Shown here: positions 43,717-51,463 of the stretch, one piece after another | Layout: every line of letters begins with the position of its first letter | Position numbering within the stretch: position 1 is the first letter of the stretch | Origin: Geobacteraceae bacterium | GTDB taxonomy: Bacteria > Desulfobacterota > Desulfuromonadia > Geobacterales > Geobacteraceae | DNA: 64,000 nt | Assembly (NCBI GenBank): GCA_023701365.1 | Contig: JAMPXD010000004.1 | Span: 1-64,000 of the forward strand | Direction: 5' to 3' | Made by a program: the position numbers and the translations under genes | The notes under the pieces: model-generated | The model's database searches: none | What the model saw: only the letters and a program-made list of their open reading frames with translations | Told to the model about the DNA's origin: nothing

Positions 43717-44925
43717 ATGGTCAGCATCGAAGAAGCGCAACGGACCATCCTGGGACAGATCACCCCGCTGGAGACGGAGAAGGTATCCGTGTTCCAGGGG
43801 CTGAACCGGGTAACTCCGGAGGACCACATCGCCCCGTGGGACATCCCGGCGGCCGACAACTCCGCCATGGACGGCTATGCCTTCTCCCATGCCGCGCTCA
43901 GCGGCGGCCGGCTCCGGGTGACCGGCTTCCTCCCGGCGGGAGAGGCGCGCACCGTCCCGGTGCCGGCCGGCGAGGCGATCAGGATCATGACCGGGGCGCC
44001 GGTCCCGCCCGGCTGCGACACGGTGGTCCCCATCGAGGATGTCGCGGAGGAGGGCGAATGGATCAGCCTCCCCGCGGCGGTCACAGCGGGCGCGCACGTG
44101 CGCAACCGAGGTGAGGACATCCGCCGCGGCAACGTGGTGATCCCCGCCGGCTCACTCCTCAGGCCCCAGGAGATCGGCATGCTGTCGGCCATGGGGAGCA
44201 CGTCGCTGGCCGTTTACCGGCGCGCCCGGGTTGCGATCCTCTCCACCGGCGACGAGCTCCTGGAGCCCGGCTCGACACCGGCGCCGGGGAAGATCATCAA
44301 CAGCAACAGCTACAGCCTGGCCGCCCAGGTGCTGGATGCCGGCGGGGACCCGGTGCTCCTGGGGATCGCCCCGGACACCCTGGCCGCCACCTGCGGCAAG
44401 ATCCAGGCCGGCCTGAACGCCGATATCCTGGTCATCACCGGCGGCGTCTCGGTGGGGGACCGGGACTTCGTCAAGGCGGCGATCGAAGAGCTCGGCGGCA
44501 GCGTCACCTTCTGGAAGGTCAACATGAAACCGGGGAAGCCCCTGGCGTTCGCCATGCTGGAGGGAAAACCGGTCTTCGCCCTGCCGGGCAACCCGGTGGC
44601 CGCCATGGTGTCGTTCGAGCTGTTCGTCCGCCCCTCGCTCCTCAAGGCGATGGGGCACAAGCGGGTTTTCCGGCCGCTGGTCAGGGCGGCCTTGCAGGAG
44701 CCGGCGGCCAACGATGGGAAAAGGCCCCACTTGGTCCGGGGGATCGTCTCGGTGCAAGATGACAGCTATAAGGTATCGACCACAGGGGATCAGAGTTCCG
44801 GACGGCTCTCGTCGCTGATCCAGGGGAACGGCCTGATCCGCCTGGCGCCCGGGGCGGTGCATGCCGCGGGGGACGAGGTGGAGGTCCTGCTGCTGGACCG
44901 GGGCTTCGAGATGGGAGAGGCTTGA
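43717..44925 (+). CDS. moeA: molybdopterin molybdenumtransferase
   Basis: This 402-residue protein has MoeA domains in order (N-terminal ITPLETEKVSV..., DNSAMDGYAF, the MPT-binding GGVSVGDRDF, ALPGNPVAAMV, and the C-terminal domain). It inserts molybdate into adenylylated molybdopterin. GAGGAAGGAGG lies before the ATG. It is the last gene of the mobA-mobB-modE-like-moeA operon and supplies cofactor for the adjacent molybdoenzyme. Confidence 0.95.
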   Translation: MVSIEEAQRTILGQITPLETEKVSVFQGLNRVTPEDHIAPWDIPAADNSAMDGYAFSHAALSGGRLRVTGFLPAGEARTVPVPAGEAIRIMTGAPVPPGCDTVVPIEDVAEEGEWISLPAAVTAGAHVRNRGEDIRRGNVVIPAGSLLRPQEIGMLSAMGSTSLAVYRRARVAILSTGDELLEPGSTPAPGKIINSNSYSLAAQVLDAGGDPVLLGIAPDTLAATCGKIQAGLNADILVITGGVSVGDRDFVKAAIEELGGSVTFWKVNMKPGKPLAFAMLEGKPVFALPGNPVAAMVSFELFVRPSLLKAMGHKRVFRPLVRAALQEPAANDGKRPHLVRGIVSVQDDSYKVSTTGDQSSGRLSSLIQGNGLIRLAPGAVHAAGDEVEVLLLDRGFEMGEA

Positions 44926-44959
44926 CAAATCGCCCTCTATCCCACGGCAGAACTCGCGA

Positions 44960-45433
44960 CTACCAGGCGCCGACGGAAGCGGAGAGCAGCAGGACCACCA
45001 GCCCCGATCCAAAATTCAGCCAGACAAGATTGAGAGACAGCTTCTGCAGTCTCGCCTTCGCTCCATCCGATTGGGTCTTGGCAATACGGGGCGCCAGTAC
45101 CTTGCCCCGGAAGAAGTGCACCCCCGCCATGACCAGGAACAAAAGGCACTTGAGCAGCATTGCCGTTCCACTTCCCCCTTTCAAGGCCTCACCGGATATA
45201 GTGCCGTTAATCGCCATGAGGGATATGCCGGTAAGGAGCAGGAAAAATATGGACAGGTTTGCCATGGGAGTAAACCTCTTGCCGACCTCCCCGATCAACT
45301 TACCGGCGTCTCCGCCAAGAATCTGCTTCGCGGATGGTATGGCAACCAGCAGAATGAAAGCGATCCCCCCCAGCCAAACCATTGTTGCGGTCAGATGAAC
45401 CAAAATGAACGTAACCGAAAGAAGCTCCCTCAT
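44960..45433 (-). CDS. CopD-like four-helix membrane protein
   Basis: This 157-residue protein has about four transmembrane helices starting with LLSVTFILVHLTATMVWLGGIAF, as in the CopD/DUF2269 superfamily, with conserved His in helix 1. AAGGAGGG precedes the ATG at 45433. It follows a gene for a Cys-rich microprotein, with a strong hairpin between. The operator upstream of that microprotein matches the one of the neighbouring ArsR-family gene, so it may answer to a metal or metalloid. Confidence 0.75.
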   Translation of the reverse strand: MRELLSVTFILVHLTATMVWLGGIAFILLVAIPSAKQILGGDAGKLIGEVGKRFTPMANLSIFFLLLTGISLMAINGTISGEALKGGSGTAMLLKCLLFLVMAGVHFFRGKVLAPRIAKTQSDGAKARLQKLSLNLVWLNFGSGLVVLLLSASVGAW

Positions 45434-45462
45434 TAGTGACCCTCCTTGAAGATTCGAGAATC

Positions 45463-45486
45463 GGGAGGCGGGAAAACCCGCCTCCC
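45463..45486 (-). terminator. GC-rich hairpin between the microprotein and CopD-like genes
   Basis: GGGAGGCGGG (45463-45472), loop AAAA and CCCGCCTCCC form a perfect 10-bp stem. No T-run follows on the minus strand. It may be a transcript-stabilising or attenuating structure rather than a full terminator. Confidence 0.55.
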
Positions 45487-45498
45487 GGGCTGTCCTGC

Positions 45499-45594
45499 CT
45501 ACTTCTTGACCGGCGGCGTGCAGCCGCAGCCGCACTTGCCCTGGGGCTTCTGCACTTCCTGCTTCTCGTTCGTCTCTTCCTTGTTTTCGGCCAT
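45499..45594 (-). CDS. 31-aa Cys-rich microprotein (putative metal/metalloid binder)
   Basis: The sequence encodes MAENKEETNEKQ..., then KCGCGCTPPVKK, with three Cys in a CxCxC motif at residues 21-27. A very strong ribosome-binding site (GAGGAGGTG) precedes the ATG at 45594. The CxCxC motif echoes the CTCGC tail of the ArsR protein encoded just upstream. A role in binding As(III), Cu(I) or Zn(II) is plausible. The gene is too short for most automatic callers. Confidence 0.75.
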   Translation of the reverse strand: MAENKEETNEKQEVQKPQGKCGCGCTPPVKK

Positions 45595-45613
45595 CGTTTA
45601 TCACCTCCTCTCA

Positions 45614-45641
45614 ATATAAGTTAGTGCAAATATACTTATAT
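45614..45641. promoter_or_regulatory. inverted-repeat operator upstream of the microprotein gene
   Basis: ATATAAGT-N12-ACTTATAT is a perfect 8-bp inverted repeat. The core TAAGT-N12-ACTTA recurs at 45978-45999 in the promoter of the adjacent ArsR-family gene. Confidence 0.7.
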
Positions 45642-45667
45642 ATATGGCAAAGAAAAAAGGCCATGGG

Positions 45668-45970
45668 TTATTGGCACTTCTTCTCTCCGCCGCCGCAGCC
45701 GCAGGTACAGACCCGGTTGAGCCGCTGCCTGCATCTTTCCAGGGTCTCGCGGTTCAGGGAGTAGTAGATCCAGTACCCCTGCCTTTCGTCCCTGACCAGC
45801 CCCGCCGACTTCAGCACCCGCAGATGCTGGGAAACCGCCGACTGCGTCACCCCCAGGACCTCTGCCATGGCGTTGACGCTCATCGGCTCCTTCTTGAGAA
45901 GCTCGATGATCTCGATCCGCTTGTCCACGGAAAGGATCTTGAAAAGTTCCGCTGCTTCCTTCATCCCCAT
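45668..45970 (-). CDS. ArsR/SmtB-family regulator with Cys-rich C terminus
   Basis: This 100-residue winged-helix protein (TQSAVSQHLRVLKSAGLV) ends in CTCGCGGGEKKC, a likely C-terminal metal site; the CVC motif of classical ArsR is absent. It probably represses itself and the microprotein/CopD-like genes, since the same inverted repeat lies before both. The ligand could be Cu(I), As(III), Zn(II) or Cd(II). Confidence 0.9.
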   Translation of the reverse strand: MGMKEAAELFKILSVDKRIEIIELLKKEPMSVNAMAEVLGVTQSAVSQHLRVLKSAGLVRDERQGYWIYYSLNRETLERCRQRLNRVCTCGCGGGEKKCQ

Positions 45971-45977
45971 AACCTTT

Positions 45978-46026
45978 TAAGTGCTTGCTTATAAACTTAT
46001 TTACAGTAATTCGGCTCAACTGTCAA
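45978..46026 (-). promoter_or_regulatory. promoter and operator of the ArsR-family gene at 45668
   Basis: On the minus strand TTGACA (46026-46021), a 17-bp spacer and TAAATA (46003-45998) are followed by the inverted repeat TAAGT-N12-ACTTA (45978-45999), which would block transcription. Confidence 0.7.
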
Positions 46027-46057
46027 GGGATAATTTCCAGAAGTGAGCAAAAAAGGA

Positions 46058-46088
46058 TTGCAATACATTCCAATAAACCTTAGAATGT
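46058..46088 (+). promoter_or_regulatory. promoter/operator of the ArsR-rhodanese gene
   Basis: TTGCAA (46058-46063), 17 bp and TAGAAT (46081-46086) are overlapped by ACATTC-N12-GAATGT (46065-46088). The ATG at 46095 is eight bases after the -10 box. Confidence 0.6.
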
Positions 46089-46094
46089 GCGATC

Positions 46095-46787
46095 ATGAAA
46101 ACACGAAAAAGCAAGGACCTCTTATTCGAACAGGTGGCCCGGGTGGGGAAGGCGGTTGCCAGCCCGAAGCGGCTGGAACTGCTCGACCTCCTCTCTCAAG
46201 GCGAGAAGGCGGTGGAAACGCTGGCGAGCGACGCAGCCATCGATGTCAAGCTGGTCAGCGCGCATCTGAAGGTGCTCAAGGAGGCGCGGCTGGTCGAGGC
46301 GCGACGTGAAGGGCGTTTTATCATCTACCGTCTGAGCGGCAGCGACATCGTCAGCCTCTGGCTCAACCTCAGGTCCGTGGCGGAGAAACACCTCGCGGAA
46401 CTGCGGCTGGCCCTGGACCTGATGTCAGCGGCCCCGGAACGGCTGACCGCCGAATCCAGGGCGAGCCTGCTGGAGAAGGCGCGGCAGGGAGAGGTCATCG
46501 TTATCGACGTCCGCCCCGAGGTGGAATACCTCGCAGGCCATCTCCCCTTCGCCCGCTCCATGCCGCTTGCCGAGATCGAGCGGCGGCTGGCCGAACTCCC
46601 CCCCGGCAAGGAAATCGTCGCCTACTGCCGGGGCCCCTTCTGCCTCATGTCCGAAGAGGCGGCCGGGCTGTTGCGCGAGAAGGGATTCCGGGCGCGGAAG
46701 ATTACCGACGGGGTCGCCGAATGGGCGGCAGAAGGGCTGCCCATCGAGGCATACGGTACTCGTATCCGTCATGCACGCCAACAATAA
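46095..46787 (+). CDS. ArsR-family regulator fused to a rhodanese domain
   Basis: This 230-residue protein has an N-terminal winged helix (about 15-90) and a C-terminal rhodanese domain (about 125-218) with an active-site loop starting at Cys178 (CRGPFC, second Cys183). The rhodanese Cys could sense persulfide, thiosulfate or arsenic. No ribosome-binding site precedes the ATG. The last codons overlap, in another frame, a cysteine-desulfurase remnant, so the C-terminal tail was probably altered by the deletion. Confidence 0.9.
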   Translation: MKTRKSKDLLFEQVARVGKAVASPKRLELLDLLSQGEKAVETLASDAAIDVKLVSAHLKVLKEARLVEARREGRFIIYRLSGSDIVSLWLNLRSVAEKHLAELRLALDLMSAAPERLTAESRASLLEKARQGEVIVIDVRPEVEYLAGHLPFARSMPLAEIERRLAELPPGKEIVAYCRGPFCLMSEEAAGLLREKGFRARKITDGVAEWAAEGLPIEAYGTRIRHARQQ

Positions 46788-46935
46788 AATAGGCACCCTC
46801 CAACCTGTGGCCGAGATCGCTTCCATCGTGAAAGCACACGGGGCGTTGCTGACGACCGAAGAAGAGATCGACAGGGCGGCGAAGGCGCTGGCGGCGGCCT
46901 TCGCGAGTGCCCGTGAATCCAAAAAAGAGCTGTGA
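46753..46935 (+). pseudogene. cysteine desulfurase (NifS/IscS) remnant with internal deletion
   Basis: The frame reads TVLVSVMHANNKIGTLQPVAEI and on to HGALL, a typical mid-protein stretch of NifS/IscS enzymes, then jumps directly to TTEEEIDRAAKALAAAF, the typical C-terminal end. The PLP Lys and active-site Cys region (about 230 residues) are missing, as is the N terminus. It is joined to the 3' end of the ArsR-rhodanese gene. Confidence 0.75.
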
Positions 46936-46969
46936 AAGAAGGGAAAATACCAAAGAAGGAGAAGTTACC

Positions 46970-48136
46970 ATGAAGTTTACGCCGTTGAAGTTTCAGATAC
47001 CCCTGGCAGCGGGGGGAATCGCCCTGATGGCCTTCAATTATCTCCAGTTTGCAGTGCCCCATGGGAAGGGGTTGATAAAACTGTCGGACCTGCCATTGGC
47101 CGCAATGTCTACGGGCCAAACCGGCCTGTATCTCCTCCTGATCATGATCATGCTGGCATTCAGCGTAATAAATCTGGGCTCCACGGCTGTTTATCTGAAA
47201 CAACTCATCCAATGGGTTGCCAACAAGACCGAATACCGGGATTTCATCAATAGTCCGCCAACAAAGAACATAGCCGTCTTTGTGCCCGTCGCTTCCCTGT
47301 CCATGACCGCGAATGTGGTTCTGGCTCCCCTGGCCTTTTTTATCCCGCAGTTATCGTCCAATCTGCAGGCGCTGATGTTGCCCGGCCTGATATTTTTCGG
47401 GATTCTCTGGCTGATAATTTTCCGGCTCGAATTCAGGGTTCTCAAAACCTGGCTGAGCCATCCCCTTGATGTGACCCAACTGAACTTCATCTGGCTGCTC
47501 GACGTTTTTGCCTTCGGTCTGGTGAGCCTGACCGGGACCGGCATTGCCGCCCTTGCCGGCAGCGAGGAGATCGCATCGACAGCGGCCTTCGCGTCGTTGT
47601 TTACCCTGAGTCTCGGTTGTTTCCTGCTCGTCACCAAGCTCGCCTATCTGATCTACCTCCAGATAAAGGCCCACGAGTTGCCGGGAAAGGCGATTCTGCC
47701 GGCGTTTTTTCTGGTGATCCCCATCACCTGTCTGTACGGATACAGTTTCTACAGGATCACGCTCTATGTGCAGAAGTATTTTTCCTTTGACATGAGGATG
47801 CTATCGTTCTTCTTCATCAATTTTTCTTATGTCATTACGGTCGGCTGGGGGATCTTTTGCCTCTATCTGCTCAGCAATTACTTTAAAAGGGATTTTCTGA
47901 AGAGCGACTTTTATCCGACCCAGTGGGGTCTGGTTTGAGCGCTGGTCGGCTCCCAAGTTTTGGGAGCGAATGTTTACGGGAATTATTATCCCAGTCAGTT
48001 GCTGTCGGCTGTGAACTATGCGAGTACGGTACTTGCGGCGATTATCTATATCTTTGTCTTCTCCAAATTCTATCAGGCGGCAAGGAAAGACAGGTTGCCC
48101 AGGCAAGTGGCGCCGGTTGTTGAGACAGGCGTATAG
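46970..48136 (+). CDS. probable selenoprotein: TDT/SLAC1-like membrane transporter with in-frame UGA (Sec323)
   Basis: This is a polytopic membrane protein with about ten helices. The frame reaches TGA at 47936 after WGLV, then continues in the same frame for 65 sense codons (ALVGSQVLGANVYGNYYP..., another hydrophobic helix, AAIIYIFVF) to TAG at 48134. Reading UGA as selenocysteine gives 388 residues with a complete last helix. A SECIS-like hairpin starts ten bases after the UGA. AAGGAGAAG precedes the ATG. I recall a (seleno)protein family named TsoY with such a layout, but cannot verify it. A recent nonsense mutation is the alternative. Confidence 0.75.
47936..47967 (+). promoter_or_regulatory. 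in-frame UGA with candidate bacterial SECIS hairpin
   Basis: Eighteen bases after the UGA lies a three-base loop G-T-T (47957-47959) closed by a perfect 8-bp stem GCTCCCAA/TTGGGAGC (47949-47967). The loop begins with G and the UGA-to-loop distance is within the range known for bacterial SECIS elements. Confidence 0.7.
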
Positions 48137-48320
48137 GCAATGAACCGACCATGGAAGGAGACGGTTCATCCGTTGAGGGTTCTATCACGGCTGGAAAAAC
48201 TGTATATTTCGATATACTTCAGGACACTGACGGGCCGGGCACATCAAGGCCCGCTACGCCCCTCGAGAGATCGAGTTGGAGGACTTCTGCCGGATGAGGA
48301 ATGATCTGGAGTAGGCGCCG

Positions 48321-49184
48321 ATGCGGGAAACTCTCATCGCCGGAGCAACCATCGGGGGTTTTGCCGGCCTCCTCTTTCTGCTGGAGCGGCTTCTCCCCCT
48401 GCGGCGGGCACGGCGCCCCCTGGCCGGCCGCCTCGTTGTCAACCTTTCCTACGCCGCCCTCACCTACGCCGCCGTCGCCCTCATCGTGCGCCCCGTTGCC
48501 GAGGCGATGCTCGGCTGGACCGGTCGGGAGTCCTTTGGCCTGCTCCATCTGCCGGTGGTCCCCGGCGCGGCCCGGCCGGTCCTCGCATTTTTGCTGATGG
48601 ACCTCACCTTCTACTGGTGGCACCGGGCCAACCACCAAATCCCCCTGCTCTGGCGCTTCCACAACGTCCACCACATCGACCCCGACCTTGACGTCACCAC
48701 CGCCTTTCGCTTCCACTTCGGCGAGATCGCCTTCTCTTCCGCCTTCCGGGCGGCACAGATCGGCCTGATCGGACCTTCCCTCTGGGCCTATGCCCTCTAC
48801 GAGATCGTTTTCCAGGCCAACACCCTTTTCCACCACAGCAACGTGCGGCTCCCGATCCGCTGCGAGCGTCTGCTCAACCGCGTTCTCGTCACCCCGCGCA
48901 TGCACGGCATCCACCATTCTCAGGTTCGAGAGGAGACCAACTCCAACTATTCCTCGGTTTTTTCCTGGTGGGACCGACTGAACCGGACCCTGAAACTCAA
49001 CATCCCCCAAGCCGGAATCGTCATCGGCATACCGGCTTACGCACGGGCGGAGGACAACCGTCTCTTGAGCACGCTTGCCATGCCTTTTCTTGAACAACGC
49101 CCCTTCTGGCGCCGTGAGGATGGGACAACGGCGGCCAGGGAGCCGGCTGTGACGCGGGGGAATTCCTCCTGCCTGGCGGAGTGA
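48321..49184 (+). CDS. fatty acid hydroxylase/sterol desaturase-family membrane protein
   Basis: This 287-residue protein has several transmembrane helices and the three His boxes of the diiron family: HRANH, HNVHH and HGIHH. Members hydroxylate or desaturate lipids with O2, which is unusual in a mostly anaerobic gene set. No ribosome-binding site stands out. The upstream 180 bp contain no convincing gene. Substrate is unknown. Confidence 0.88.
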   Translation: MRETLIAGATIGGFAGLLFLLERLLPLRRARRPLAGRLVVNLSYAALTYAAVALIVRPVAEAMLGWTGRESFGLLHLPVVPGAARPVLAFLLMDLTFYWWHRANHQIPLLWRFHNVHHIDPDLDVTTAFRFHFGEIAFSSAFRAAQIGLIGPSLWAYALYEIVFQANTLFHHSNVRLPIRCERLLNRVLVTPRMHGIHHSQVREETNSNYSSVFSWWDRLNRTLKLNIPQAGIVIGIPAYARAEDNRLLSTLAMPFLEQRPFWRREDGTTAAREPAVTRGNSSCLAE

Positions 49185-49240
49185 AGGAGCCCTCAGCCGA
49201 TCCCTTTTCCGGGCCTTCCCGCTGGAGGGGATTTGGAATC

Positions 49241-49930
49241 CTAAGCCTGATCGGAGAAGCGGAGCGCTTTAGAGGGACATTTCTCGACACAGGCAAAGCA
49301 CTTGAGGCAATCCGGGTCGCTGATCACGCCGCTCTGGGAGGCGTCGATATGGAACGGACAGTTTCCCGCACAGACTTGGCAGGAGGTGCATGATGCCGCG
49401 TCGTTGACCAGATGCGGTTTCTTGCTCTTGAAGGCAGCGGCGAGCTTGGCGAATGTTGCGCCGGGACAGAAGACGCACCATGCCCGCGGCTCGTACGCGA
49501 TGCCAAGCACCATGGCAACGATGGTGCTGACGACAAGAAGCCGCGTCAGGGTGATCCCCAATGCGGAAACAGCGGGATGCGCCTGGTAGAGATTGAAGAA
49601 ATTCAATCCCATCATGAACATGAAAACTACAACTACGAATGCGAGGAAATAACCCCTTTTGAAAAGGGGAGGAAAGGTTTTCCGCAGGCTAAACCTTGTC
49701 AGGAAATATTCCAGGAAGCTTCCTCTGGGACACATCCAGTTGCACCAGTACCGGCCGAGCAAGGGCGCGCTGATCATCCCCATCGCGAGGCAGATAAAAA
49801 GGAAGTAGCCGAAATTGGCGGAAATGAATAGGCTGGCGGCGATGATCGCCGCGAAAAACGCAGCCATGATGAGGACAAGGCTCTCTCTGTTGCTGTTCAG
49901 GGTTTCAAGCTTGATTGCCAATTCTTTCAT
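49241..49930 (-). CDS. NapH/CcoG-like membrane ferredoxin
   Basis: This 229-residue protein has four or five transmembrane helices with Cys motifs at the membrane face (WCNWMCPRG, WCVFCP), then two ferredoxin motifs at the C terminus (CTSCQVCAGNCP and CLKCFACVEKCP). This layout fits membrane electron-transfer proteins of the NapH/NosR/CcoG type. The ATG at 49930 follows AGAGGAG. It is the last gene of a three-gene unit led by an ArsR-family gene. Confidence 0.87.
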   Translation of the reverse strand: MKELAIKLETLNSNRESLVLIMAAFFAAIIAASLFISANFGYFLFICLAMGMISAPLLGRYWCNWMCPRGSFLEYFLTRFSLRKTFPPLFKRGYFLAFVVVVFMFMMGLNFFNLYQAHPAVSALGITLTRLLVVSTIVAMVLGIAYEPRAWCVFCPGATFAKLAAAFKSKKPHLVNDAASCTSCQVCAGNCPFHIDASQSGVISDPDCLKCFACVEKCPSKALRFSDQA

Positions 49931-49960
49931 GTACTCCTCTGACAATCTCCCGGGCAGATG

Positions 49961-50581
49961 TTAGACCGAATCCGAATAATACTTGCAGGCCGGCCCATTG
50001 CAAAGCTTGTTTTTCGCCGTGAAGGGGCAGGATATCCGTTTTTGCGGGGCTTCCAGGGTAACCCCCATCACCCTGTTGAAGTAGTTGGTTGCCAGCTCCA
50101 GCACGCTGTAGACGCTCCTCTTGCAGCATCGGTTCCCGGAGTTGTTGGCGATGTTCAGCATCGCCTCGCCGGTCAGGGCGTGGGCCTGGGCGCGACCTGC
50201 TGCGTGCTCGGCGTTGATGGTGTTTCCGTTTATGAGGCTTACCGCGATGCCGCAGGCGATGGCGGCGGCATCCGCCCCGAACCCGGCGCAGAAGCCGCCG
50301 GGGATGCCATTCCCCTTCTTGATCGCCTCGTCCAGCTTTTCGGGAGAAACTTCCCCCCCGGCGTTTCGGTAGGCGGCAACGAGGACGGCGGCCACCAGAG
50401 CGTGATGGACATGCCCGGCCACCGGGAATCCGGGATGGCCCATGATCTCCTGGGCCATGTTCAACGGGCTTTTCGAGGCGGTGTTGAGGCAGTAGGCTCT
50501 GATGACCTCCTGGAGCTCAAGCACCGCGCAGTGCTGACAGATAGCATTGTCCGACGGATTGTGACAGATGATGCAGTTCAT
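49961..50581 (-). CDS. Cys-rich protein of the DUF5714 type
   Basis: This 206-residue soluble protein starts with a CIICHNPSDNAICQHC zinc- or Fe-S-like motif. A helical middle part follows (GHVHHALVAAVLVAAY, ...NRCCKRSVYSVLELA) and a C-terminal Cys group (CPFTAKNKLCNGPAC). The pattern fits what I know as DUF5714, found mainly in anaerobes and methanogens; function unknown. The ATG at 50581 follows GGAGG. It sits between an ArsR-family gene and the membrane ferredoxin, so it may form a redox unit with the latter. Confidence 0.7.
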   Translation of the reverse strand: MNCIICHNPSDNAICQHCAVLELQEVIRAYCLNTASKSPLNMAQEIMGHPGFPVAGHVHHALVAAVLVAAYRNAGGEVSPEKLDEAIKKGNGIPGGFCAGFGADAAAIACGIAVSLINGNTINAEHAAGRAQAHALTGEAMLNIANNSGNRCCKRSVYSVLELATNYFNRVMGVTLEAPQKRISCPFTAKNKLCNGPACKYYSDSV

Positions 50582-50641
50582 GCTTCCTCCAAACGAATTA
50601 TTTCTGCGAGTGGGCAACGGCATTTTTTCGCTCTCCACTGG

Positions 50642-50977
50642 CTATTCGGCGAACTTCTTCCTCACCGCCTCCTCGCGGGAGATCCGCTCGAAGAGGATCT
50701 CCCGGAGGATGTCGAACGCCTCAAGCATCTTCGGGGTGGCGAGGGAGTAGAAGACCACGTTCCCCTCTTTCCGGGAGTTCAGCATCCCCACCCCCTTCAT
50801 CATGTTGAGATGCTGGGAGAGGTTTCCGATGGGAATGGCGAGCCGTTCGGCAAGCTCGCCGACGCTCATCTCCCTGTCCCGCAGGGTGGCGATGATCTCC
50901 AGCCTCTTCGGGTTGGAGAGGGCCTTGCAGAGCTTGGCATGGAGCTCGAAGATCAGTTTTTCGGATTCAGGTGACAT
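50642..50977 (-). CDS. ArsR-family regulator without the CVC motif
   Basis: This 111-residue winged-helix protein (IPIGNLSQHLNMMKGVGML) has no Cys, so it does not sense metals through thiols as ArsR does. It leads a minus-strand unit with the DUF5714-type and membrane-ferredoxin genes. A perfect inverted repeat lies 11 bp upstream of its start codon. Confidence 0.9.
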   Translation of the reverse strand: MSPESEKLIFELHAKLCKALSNPKRLEIIATLRDREMSVGELAERLAIPIGNLSQHLNMMKGVGMLNSRKEGNVVFYSLATPKMLEAFDILREILFERISREEAVRKKFAE

Positions 50978-50988
50978 GGCAATATAGT

Positions 50989-51008
50989 ATTATAGAAAAA
51001 TCTATAAT
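50989..51008. promoter_or_regulatory. operator of the Cys-less ArsR-family gene
   Basis: ATTATAGA-N4-TCTATAAT, a perfect 8-bp inverted repeat, lies 11 bp upstream of the start at 50977 and between two divergent ArsR-family genes. Confidence 0.75.
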
Positions 51009-51066
51009 TCAATAATTTTCTGGCCCGGCTCGGAAGTTAACATATTGACGTGAAAGACCAATTGGA

Positions 51067-51086
51067 GTATGAGTATATAATCATAC
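51067..51086 (+). promoter_or_regulatory. operator of the ArsR gene at 51113
   Basis: GTATGA-N8-TCATAC is a perfect inverted repeat; a TATAAT (51076-51081) lies inside it. A similar site with the same N8 spacing recurs at 51469-51490. Confidence 0.65.
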
Positions 51087-51112
51087 ACTGTACGTACAAA
51101 CAGAGGTAGATC

Positions 51113-51427
51113 ATGAGTGAACTAGCCGCATTTCGCGCCGACATCCTCAAGGCCCTGGCCCAGCCGACCCGACTGAAGATCATCGAATTACTCCGTGACG
51201 GCGAGCGCTGCGTCTGCGAGATATTCCCCGCCATCAGCGAAGAGCAGTCCAACACCTCGCGGCACCTGAACATGATGCTGGCGGCCGGAGTTCTTTCCCG
51301 GCGCAAGGAAGGGCTGAAGATCTTTTACGCCATCAAGCATCCCGAGATTCTGGAGATCGTCGACATTGTCACCCTTATTGTCAAGCAGGAAACCGCCGGC
51401 CGGCATGAACTCTTGAAGGCGGTCTGA
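51113..51427 (+). CDS. ArsR-family arsenic-type repressor
   Basis: This 104-residue winged-helix protein has an ERCVCEI motif (Cys33, Cys35), the classical As(III)/Sb(III) site. GAGGT precedes the ATG. It is followed by a second copy of its operator and by the remnant of an ArsP-like permease operon, suggesting that this repressor once controlled organoarsenical or arsenite efflux. Confidence 0.93.
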   Translation: MSELAAFRADILKALAQPTRLKIIELLRDGERCVCEIFPAISEEQSNTSRHLNMMLAAGVLSRRKEGLKIFYAIKHPEILEIVDIVTLIVKQETAGRHELLKAV

Positions 51428-51463
51428 CGCTGCTGGGCCTGCAACGAACGTAAATTTTTCTAC

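Noticed and set aside
48140-48304. 54-codon frame after the selenoprotein gene, and a second partial frame ending at 48314
   Set aside because: No ribosome-binding site and no recognisable homology; at most decayed gene remnants.
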